Assembly: GCA_017999075.1 (NCBI GenBank)
Contig: JAGOBX010000294.1
Coordinates: forward strand, 1-5,161
Origin: Candidatus Babelota bacterium
GTDB taxonomy: Bacteria > JAGOBX01
Length of the DNA: 5,161 nt
Direction of reading: 5' to 3'
This document shows, piece after piece, positions 1-5,161 of the stretch. The translations under genes and the position numbers were made by a program. The first letter of the stretch is position 1. Each line of letters opens with the position of its first letter. A model generated the notes under the pieces. That model ran no database searches. It had not been told where the DNA came from and saw nothing but the letters and a program-made list of their open reading frames with translations.

Positions 1-17
1 TGCCAGTACCGCTATTC

Positions 18-41
18 AGGGCGTAGAGTTTACGCCCTTTT
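18..41 (+). terminator. Probable intrinsic terminator of an upstream gene
   Basis: An 8-bp perfect stem pairs 18-25 (AGGGCGTA) with 31-38 (TACGCCCT) around a 5-base loop, followed by TTTT at 38-41. The T-run is short, so termination may be only partial. No A-run precedes the stem, so it works only for + strand transcription. The upstream gene cannot be identified: the bases before the stem are too few and none of the three frames gives a recognisable C-terminus. It lies about 40 bases before the next start codon, so it could instead act in the leader of the following gene. The rest of 1-80 shows only an AT-rich stretch (45-54) and the ribosome binding site of the next gene. Confidence 0.6.
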
Positions 42-80
42 CAATTTAATATTTCGGTTGGCGTAAAAAAGGTTGATTTT

Positions 81-1499
81 ATGCTCGGAAAAATGATAAA
101 AAATATTATTCTATTCATAATTCTATTTTTATCTTTCTATATATCCAATTCATCAGCTACTGCAATAAATGAAATAGCGCCTGATTTTAACGCGCAAATG
201 TTGAATGGCGAAAAAGTTAATTTGTATGACGATATTATAGGTTATGATTATAATAATCGGCCTATTGTAATTTTAAGTTTTTTCAATACAGCCTGTGTGC
301 CGTGTGAAAAAGAGATTAAAGAGCTATCGAAAATCCGTAAAGAATACTCTGATGATTTTGTAAAAATTTATCTTGTTTCACTTGATAATAACAAAGAATC
401 AGTAAATAAACATCTGACTGAAAAATTGAAAGTTACGAATATTCCAGTGATTTTTGACAAAGAAGGATTGCGCGTAGGACAAGTATATGGTGTAGTTGAT
501 GAACTGACAGGATTCACAAAAGTGCCAGAGCTTTTTATTATCGACAAAAACATTAAAATTCGAAATAAATTTACAGGAGCTGAATTAAGCGGCAATATTA
601 AAAAAAAAATGTCTGATATATTAGATATCTATATTAAAGAATCAGTCAATAAAATCAACCCTCCTGATAATCTTATAACAATAATATACACTAACAGTTT
701 GAATGCGAATATTCAATCCTGTGATTGCGATATAAGTCCTTTTGGCGGACTTGACCGCAGAATGACAGTTTTCAACAAAGAACGGCAATTTAATCCGAAT
801 ATTTTATTGCTCGACACAGGCGATAATCTTCCTGTAACAAAAAATAAACTTAAATCAGATTTAATATTGAAAGTATTGGCTGATATGAAATACAGCGCTG
901 TTATTCCTGGTGATCAGGAATTTATCTTTGACGCTGATTATCTTGCAGAAAAAATAGTTGACTTGAAACTGCCTATAGTATTATCCAATTTGACATACTG
1001 CGATTCTGCTGCCTGCTATGAATTCGGCAAACAATCAAAGATAATAGAAATAGGTAAATATAAAATCGGAATACTCGGTTATATTGATGAAAGCGCTTTT
1101 TTCTTTGCTGAAACTGATATTAAAACAAAATTACAAATAGAGAGTATAGATAAAATTGAGATTTCAGCTAAAGAACTTAAAACCGAATGCGACTTGGTTA
1201 TTCTTTTGTCACATTCAGGATTTTCTAACGATAAACTCATTGCTGAAAAAATCAATGATATTGATATTATTATTGGAGGACATTCGCAGACATTACTTAG
1301 TGAACCATGCAAAATTAATAATACATACATTCTACAGGCAGGCAAAGATGGATATAATGTCGGCAGATTTGATGTGTTTATGAATTCAGATAAAAAAATC
1401 GAGAAAACAAAGAACAAAATGCGGCTACTTACAGATTCTATAAAACCAGACAGCAAAATTCTGAAAATGATTGAATATTATGAGAAAGCAATTAAATAA
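81..1499 (+). CDS. Exported TlpA-like thioredoxin / degenerate 5'-nucleotidase-type metallophosphatase fusion protein
   Basis: This is a 472-residue two-domain envelope protein. Residues 1-28 are a Sec signal peptide (basic start, long hydrophobic core, Ala-Thr-Ala cleavage site), so it acts outside the cytoplasm. Residues about 31-185 form a TlpA/AhpC-type thioredoxin domain: APDF at 33-36, dithiol CVPC at 72-75 after the SFFNTA strand, and a cis-proline loop KVPELFIID with Pro149. Residues about 196-435 match the calcineurin-like 5'-nucleotidase (UshA) fold. TGD (246-248), SHSG (377-380) and GGHSQ (399-403) are kept. The usual TND-x-H motif has become TNSLN (204-208) and GNHE has become GDQE (277-280). 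A CDC pair (214, 216) followed by PFGGLDRR resembles, from memory, a family with CGC and GGLARR motifs. Ordinary phosphatase activity is therefore doubtful. The start at 81 has AAAGG at 68-72 with 8-base spacing; Met5 (93) has no better site. The stop lies 22 bases before the next gene, suggesting one operon. Confidence 0.92.
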   Translation: MLGKMIKNIILFIILFLSFYISNSSATAINEIAPDFNAQMLNGEKVNLYDDIIGYDYNNRPIVILSFFNTACVPCEKEIKELSKIRKEYSDDFVKIYLVSLDNNKESVNKHLTEKLKVTNIPVIFDKEGLRVGQVYGVVDELTGFTKVPELFIIDKNIKIRNKFTGAELSGNIKKKMSDILDIYIKESVNKINPPDNLITIIYTNSLNANIQSCDCDISPFGGLDRRMTVFNKERQFNPNILLLDTGDNLPVTKNKLKSDLILKVLADMKYSAVIPGDQEFIFDADYLAEKIVDLKLPIVLSNLTYCDSAACYEFGKQSKIIEIGKYKIGILGYIDESAFFFAETDIKTKLQIESIDKIEISAKELKTECDLVILLSHSGFSNDKLIAEKINDIDIIIGGHSQTLLSEPCKINNTYILQAGKDGYNVGRFDVFMNSDKKIEKTKNKMRLLTDSIKPDSKILKMIEYYEKAIK

Positions 1500-1521
1500 T
1501 TAGCGGATTTACGGATTATAA

Positions 1522-2532
1522 ATGAAAGTAAAGATTAATAAAATACTTTTAATATTTATTGTTTTACTGTTAGGATGCGCATCAAATAAAAAATCAATTT
1601 ATAAACAAACTGATTCAAATCTGCTATGGTCTTCAGAAAAAAAAAGACCTGACTGGGTTTTAAATGAATATCCTGCGGATAAGGAATATTTGTATTTTGT
1701 AGGAATATCAGATAAATGCATTTCAGAAAAAGACGGACGCGATGCCGCTTTAAAACATTCAATCAAACAGTTTTCAAATTATATAGGAACAAGCGTAAAA
1801 AATAAATATTCAGAAATTATTACACGCTATAATCTTTCATCCGAAATTTCTAATCCTAATGTAACATCAATTGAAATTACAGATATGGTTTCTGAATCTA
1901 TAGCCCGTAAACTTAAACCGCTTAAATGGTATATTGAAAAATATCAGGACAAAAGCGGACTGATTTATTTTATGACATATTCGCTTGCAGCGATACCAAA
2001 ATCAGAAGCAGACCGTGAACTCGACCGGTTGGACGAAATTACATATAGTGAAATTTATAAAAATGTTTTTGAACTTAATATTAAATCTTTAAATACCGAT
2101 GGGACGCAGGAAAATTCAGCGCAAAATAAAATAGGACAGATTTTATCTGAACGCGGAATAAAAATATCATTTAATTCATCTGCGGCTGATTTCAGTTCAA
2201 CTGATATTGATTCAATAATGAACGGAAACTTAAGCGCATTAAACAAAATTCAATTTAAAGTTAAAGCAAAGTATATTATTACCGGCAGTGCGCAAACGGA
2301 ATTTTCAGGACATTATATTAATGAGGAAAGCGGGCTTGTTGTTTGCAGAGCGTCAGGACTGATTAAAATTATTGATATTTATTCTGGAACTGAACTTTTA
2401 CGACTCGTAGTCGATGATAAAGAATTAAAAGGTATTGCAAAAGATAAACTAAGAGCGGGTAAAATCGCGTTGGATTTATTCGGGCAGAAAACAGGTGAAC
2501 GGATAGCGGAATTTCTGGAAACGCGGCGATAA
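1522..2532 (+). CDS. LPP20-like outer-membrane lipoprotein with CsgG/FlgT-like C-terminal part
   Basis: This is a 336-residue lipoprotein. A basic and hydrophobic signal (1-18) ends in the lipobox LLG-Cys19. The next residue is Ala, not Asp, which by the E. coli Lol rule predicts the outer membrane. Residues about 42-155 fit the LPP20 family: RPDWV at 42-46, YLYFVGIS at 56-63, then an Asp-Gly-Arg-Asp-Ala-Ala helix (71-76), ending with the WYIEKY and YFMTYSLA strands. LPP20-type domains occur in Helicobacter LPP20 and in flagellar or envelope lipoproteins. Residues about 200-333 carry a helix ending LSERGIKI (208-215), then KAKYIITGSAQTEFSG (248-263), SGLIKIIDIYSGTELL (278-293) and a final amphipathic helix. 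This order resembles CsgG/FlgT-like domains, which is inference from pattern rather than a search. The ribosome binding site is weak: CGGA at 1512-1515, 6 bases before ATG. It is probably cotranscribed with the preceding gene. Its exact function is unknown. Confidence 0.9.
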   Translation: MKVKINKILLIFIVLLLGCASNKKSIYKQTDSNLLWSSEKKRPDWVLNEYPADKEYLYFVGISDKCISEKDGRDAALKHSIKQFSNYIGTSVKNKYSEIITRYNLSSEISNPNVTSIEITDMVSESIARKLKPLKWYIEKYQDKSGLIYFMTYSLAAIPKSEADRELDRLDEITYSEIYKNVFELNIKSLNTDGTQENSAQNKIGQILSERGIKISFNSSAADFSSTDIDSIMNGNLSALNKIQFKVKAKYIITGSAQTEFSGHYINEESGLVVCRASGLIKIIDIYSGTELLRLVVDDKELKGIAKDKLRAGKIALDLFGQKTGERIAEFLETRR

Positions 2533-2548
2533 TAAAAACGATAAAAAA

Positions 2549-2554
2549 TATAAT
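2549..2554 (+). promoter_or_regulatory. Possible -10 box (TATAAT) before the large lipoprotein gene
   Basis: A perfect TATAAT lies in the 68-base gap between the two lipoprotein genes, 46 bases before the ATG at 2601. No TTGACA-like hexamer sits 16-18 bases upstream; that position falls in the GC-rich 3' end of the preceding gene. In such an AT-rich gap a chance match is quite likely. If used, it would let the large lipoprotein be expressed separately. No terminator hairpin is visible in the gap, so readthrough from the preceding gene is also expected. Confidence 0.2.
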
Positions 2555-2589
2555 TTTGGTTAGAAAGATAATTTTAATAGATTTATTTT

Positions 2590-2595
2590 AAGGTG
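2590..2595 (+). promoter_or_regulatory. Ribosome binding site (AAGGTG) for the large lipoprotein gene
   Basis: AAGGTG lies 5 bases before the ATG at 2601. It is the best Shine-Dalgarno match in the window and fixes this start over Met15 at 2643, which would fall inside the hydrophobic signal and remove its basic start. Confidence 0.7.
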
Positions 2596-2600
2596 CATTA

Positions 2601-5161
2601 ATGAAATTTGAAAAAATAATATTTTTTGTTTTGTTTGTGTTTATGTTTTTTTCTTGCGGGCAGAATGATAAAAATAATAATATTGATAATGTTGAAACTG
2701 GCGGAATTTCACTCTCGCTTGTTTGGGATACCGGCGATTCCAATAACCAATCGCAAAATGCGCCCGCCGAAAAAAACAGTATAAAATATGCCGCGCCTGC
2801 GGGTGTGGTAACTATTCGCGTTACGATTTCAGGAACAGGGATGAATGACATTTCGCAATCTTTTGCAGCATCTGCGGGTAGCGGAACTATAACTGGCGTC
2901 CCTGTCGGAAGCAATAGGACAGCAAAAATTGAGGGATATGATGCATCAAATAATGTTATTTACTACGCTTATAAAACCAATATTACGGTTCAGCAAAATT
3001 TGACTACAAATGCCGGAACAGTTACTATGATTTCAGCTACAAAACCGTATATTGATCATACTGCGGTCGGCACTTCTTCAAAAGATAATGCAATTACTAT
3101 AACTGCGTTAGTTAACGATTACACAAATGTAAATTCAGTCACATTATACTATAAAAAAAATTCGGATGCTAATTATACAAGTGTTTCAATGAAAAAAACA
3201 TCAGGTGATTATTATTCAGAAGTTATACCAGCAAATATTGTAACTGAAAATGTAACATATTATATTTCGGCGTATAATGGAATAAATTATATTTATTGTG
3301 GAAGTTCAGGAATTAGTAACTCGAATCCTTCGTCTAATCCTATAACAGTAACAATTTTAACCACTTCTCGAATTTTATTTGACAATTTCCCCAATTCTGT
3401 TCTTAATTCAAGCATTTGGAATACTGCGAGTTCAGGAATTTTAAATAATTTTTATTTTTATTCAAGCCAGTATTCTTATCGTTTAAACCAGACAAATGCT
3501 CTTATTTCCAATTCAGTGAATTTGAATCAGAATGACGGAACGCTTTATCTTGATTTTTATTACAGACCTTATAACGGCGTTTCTACGGACAAGCTTTACG
3601 CAAAGTTTTATGATTCTAACGGTGTGTGGCAGACGCTTACTTCATTGACAGCTGGTGATTCGTCATACTGGCGATTAGGGAGGGTAAATATACCTTATTA
3701 TAATCTACATTCAAATTTCAAATTAAAACTGGAATCCAGCACTGCGTATCCAAATTACTATTTTTTTGTTGATGATATTTTGCTTAAACGCTTGTATCCT
3801 TTGATTACTCATTCGGCTGTTGACAATGTAAAATCTGGTGCAACAGCAAATATATCGGCAAATATAGCTTCGGAAAATTCAATCAGTTCAGTAAAATTAT
3901 TTTATAAAAAAAGTAATTCAAACGCTTATTCTGATACTGATATGCTTAAAACAAGCGGAACCACATATCAGGCAAATCTTCCGTCATCATATTTAACTAC
4001 AGGAATTGACTATTTTATTCAGGCAACAGATAATAATATTACATCATATTATGATAACAAAGGATTGAATGTTTCGGGTTTCTATCCGATGACAATAAAA
4101 TTAAATCTTCTTGATGATTCATTTTATTCAACTCAATGGAATTCTATTTGGTATGATAAAAGCAGTTCTGAAATTACAAGTAATGATTACATAACATCAC
4201 CATATAGTATGAGATTAAAATATGTGGATTATATTTATACCAATGCAATGAATCTTTCTTCGAGCTCAGACAACTTAACACTGAGTTTTTATTATAAAGG
4301 AAGCGGAACAACTTCAACTGACAAGCTTTATGTTAAATACTACGATTCAAATTCCACCTGGCAAATGCTTTCTGACACAATTGTCGGAACGCCTTTTTCA
4401 AGCTGGTTATATCAGACAATATTTATTCCTACTGTATACCTCCATTCGAATTTTAAATTGCGGTTTGAGGCAGCGACAAGTTCAACATCAAAATATTTTT
4501 ATATTGATAATATTCAGTTGAAAACTACTGTTGAAGATGCTATGTATACTATTTCAACTCCAATGCCTGCGCCTGGTTCAACAATTACACGCGGCACAAG
4601 CGGTCAATCATTGATGATAAAATGTCCAGGAGCTACAGGAGGCACTTTTTATTATGATGTTGATAATAATTTAAGTTATAATGTCGCTGGAACAATGGAC
4701 AGCGATTTTTTGAAAGTTAATGTTCCGTATGGTTCAGTAATGACAAACAGCGGTTATAACAACTGGTATGTTAAAGTAAATTATCCTGACGGCAGGCAAA
4801 TCACATATCCTGAAAAAGCATCGAATACAAAGGGTTTTCTGCAGTTTAATGTTACATCCACGCAAATTGTTTCTAATCCGTATCCCGCGCAGGGTTCACT
4901 TATTAAAACTACAAGTTTGTTTCAGACTTTTAGAGTGCATTGTCCAGGGGCAAGTTATGCTCGTTTTTATTATTCGACATATTCATCATTTTATTATTAC
5001 GGCAACACATCTTATATTACTCCTACAGGCGAGTATATTGAGTGTGCTGTGCCATATTCAAACAGTTATATTACAAATAATGGAATTAACTATTGGTATG
5101 CTCAAATATATTATCCCAATAACTCCAGTATAAGATTTCCTGCATCTATGTATGTTCAATT
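2601..5161 (+). CDS. Large modular surface lipoprotein, partial (3' end beyond window)
   Basis: The frame is open for 853 codons to the window edge with no stop, so the C-terminus is missing. Residues 1-18 are a very phenylalanine-rich signal ending in the lipobox FFS-Cys19. Gly20 follows, which predicts the outer membrane, then an Asn/Asp-rich linker. Residues about 34-145 form an N-terminal beta-sandwich module (VTIRVTISGTGM at 70-81, GSGTITGVPVG at 93-103, NAGTVTM at 137-143). Residues 149-255 and 400-495 are two related FN3/Ig-like modules (A). Residues 257-397 and 496-641 are two related modules (B) that open with a hydrophobic-Asp-Asn/Asp motif and close with VDDILLK or IDNIQLK, as in MAM/jelly-roll domains. 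Residues 648-753 and 754-853 are two Ig-like C modules sharing CPGA. No catalytic motif is seen. The composition (Ser, Thr, Asn, Tyr) suits a surface binding or adhesion role, which is inference. The 68-base gap behind the LPP20-like gene allows cotranscription. Confidence 0.94.
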   Translation, partial: MKFEKIIFFVLFVFMFFSCGQNDKNNNIDNVETGGISLSLVWDTGDSNNQSQNAPAEKNSIKYAAPAGVVTIRVTISGTGMNDISQSFAASAGSGTITGVPVGSNRTAKIEGYDASNNVIYYAYKTNITVQQNLTTNAGTVTMISATKPYIDHTAVGTSSKDNAITITALVNDYTNVNSVTLYYKKNSDANYTSVSMKKTSGDYYSEVIPANIVTENVTYYISAYNGINYIYCGSSGISNSNPSSNPITVTILTTSRILFDNFPNSVLNSSIWNTASSGILNNFYFYSSQYSYRLNQTNALISNSVNLNQNDGTLYLDFYYRPYNGVSTDKLYAKFYDSNGVWQTLTSLTAGDSSYWRLGRVNIPYYNLHSNFKLKLESSTAYPNYYFFVDDILLKRLYPLITHSAVDNVKSGATANISANIASENSISSVKLFYKKSNSNAYSDTDMLKTSGTTYQANLPSSYLTTGIDYFIQATDNNITSYYDNKGLNVSGFYPMTIKLNLLDDSFYSTQWNSIWYDKSSSEITSNDYITSPYSMRLKYVDYIYTNAMNLSSSSDNLTLSFYYKGSGTTSTDKLYVKYYDSNSTWQMLSDTIVGTPFSSWLYQTIFIPTVYLHSNFKLRFEAATSSTSKYFYIDNIQLKTTVEDAMYTISTPMPAPGSTITRGTSGQSLMIKCPGATGGTFYYDVDNNLSYNVAGTMDSDFLKVNVPYGSVMTNSGYNNWYVKVNYPDGRQITYPEKASNTKGFLQFNVTSTQIVSNPYPAQGSLIKTTSLFQTFRVHCPGASYARFYYSTYSSFYYYGNTSYITPTGEYIECAVPYSNSYITNNGINYWYAQIYYPNNSSIRFPASMYVQ
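3045..3797 (+). repeat. Protein-level repeat block A1-B1 (residues 149-399)
   Basis: First copy of a roughly 250-residue two-module block. Module A1 starts PYIDHTAV and contains SVTLYYKK (179-186), MKKTSG (197-202) and VTYYISA (218-224). Module B1 contains STDKLYAKFYDSN (328-340), LHSNFKLKLE (369-378) and FFVDDILLK (388-396). It aligns with the second copy at an offset of 251 residues in A and 244 in B. The DNA copies have diverged, sharing only short stretches such as GACAAGCTTTA at 3588-3598. Confidence 0.85.
3798..4526 (+). repeat. Protein-level repeat block A2-B2 (residues 400-642)
   Basis: Second copy of the block. A2 starts PLITHSAV and contains SVKLFYKK (430-437), MLKTSG (448-453) and IDYFIQA (469-475). 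B2 contains STDKLYVKYYDSN (572-584), LHSNFKLRFE (614-623) and FYIDNIQLK (633-641). By hand, A1 and A2 align without gaps with about 25 identities in 76 residues. The core of B1 and B2 gives about 40 identities in 83 positions with one gap. Confidence 0.85.
4542..4859 (+). repeat. Protein-level repeat C1 (residues 648-753)
   Basis: First of two C-type Ig-like modules. Landmarks are PMPAPGS (654-660), CPGA (675-678), TFYYD (682-686), VPY (708-710) and NNWYVKVNYPDG (720-731). The motif order matches the next module, with an offset of 106 residues in the first half and 110 in the second. Confidence 0.75.
4860..5161 (+). repeat. Protein-level repeat C2 (residues 754-853, probably cut at its end)
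   Basis: Second C-type module with PYPAQGS (760-766), CPGA (781-784), FYYS (789-792), VPY (817-819) and INYWYAQIYYPN (829-840). It is unusually rich in tyrosine. The window ends at about the point where the first C module ends, so whether more copies follow cannot be seen. Confidence 0.75.

Noticed and set aside
1-66. Possible C-terminal tail of an upstream gene in frame 1 (stop at 64-66) or frame 2 (stop at 47-49)
   Set aside because: Both would run through the terminator stem, and neither peptide is recognisable. The upstream gene more likely ends before the window.
29-67. Classic transcription antiterminator or riboswitch leader
   Set aside because: The competing arm at 60-67 is transcribed after the T-run at 38-41, too late to prevent termination, and no known riboswitch core is visible in this short segment.
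1079-1456. Open frame of 125 codons on the - strand
   Set aside because: It lies wholly antisense to the metallophosphatase domain, whose conserved motifs prove the + frame. It shows no domain and follows from AT-rich codon composition.
81-1499. Annotation as an active 5'-nucleotidase
   Set aside because: The motif-1 Asp and His and the His of GNHE are all replaced, so activity cannot be assumed from the fold.
1504-1519. Short direct repeat CGGATTTA / CGGATTAT before the second gene
   Set aside because: Eight-base imperfect copies in a 22-base gap are well within chance. At most the second copy supplies the weak ribosome binding site.
2588-2914. Open frame of 108 codons on the - strand
   Set aside because: It overlaps the start and lipobox of the large lipoprotein in antisense, and its length is explained by the GC-rich island, which has few stop codons in any frame.
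4330-5133. Two + strand open frames (4330-4521 and 4849-5133) inside the large lipoprotein gene
   Set aside because: They are out of frame with the repeat-supported reading frame, lack a ribosome binding site and show no recognisable sequence.

Overview
The window is AT-rich, roughly 30% GC over most of its length, and almost fully coding on the + strand. It holds two complete genes and the first 853 codons of a third that runs off the right edge. All three products start with an export signal, two of them with a lipobox, so this is a cell-envelope locus of a diderm-type bacterium. An LPP20-like lipoprotein and Lol-compatible lipoboxes (no Asp at +2) fit a Gram-negative envelope. The sequence alone does not identify the phylum. 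I see no rRNA or tRNA gene, transposase, CRISPR array or phage gene.

Layout. Positions 1-80 are a leader or intergenic segment with a small intrinsic terminator (18-41) that probably closes an upstream gene. Positions 81-1499 encode an exported two-domain protein: an N-terminal TlpA-like thioredoxin domain (CVPC dithiol, cis-proline) fused to a 5'-nucleotidase/UshA-type metallophosphatase domain. In that second domain the first metal motif is lost and a Cys-Asp-Cys plus Gly-Gly-Leu motif sits just after it. After a 22-base gap, 1522-2532 encodes a 336-residue lipoprotein with an N-terminal LPP20-like domain and a C-terminal part resembling the CsgG/FlgT-type fold. After a further 68 bases, 2601-5161 encodes a very large surface-type lipoprotein. 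It is built as an N-terminal beta-sandwich module, then a two-module block (FN3/Ig-like A plus MAM/jelly-roll-like B) present twice, then two copies of a third Ig-like module (C). The last copy is tyrosine-rich and is cut by the window end.

How they fit together. Same-strand order and a short gap make the first two genes a likely operon. The third could be cotranscribed or have its own weak promoter. A reasonable inference is an envelope assembly or surface-display function: a periplasmic thiol-active protein, an outer-membrane LPP20-like lipoprotein and a modular lipoprotein for binding or adhesion. No substrate can be read from the sequence. The most interesting points are the thioredoxin/degenerate-metallophosphatase fusion with its CxC motif, the A-B-A-B-C-C architecture, and a sharp rise in GC content confined to the N-terminal module of the large lipoprotein gene.
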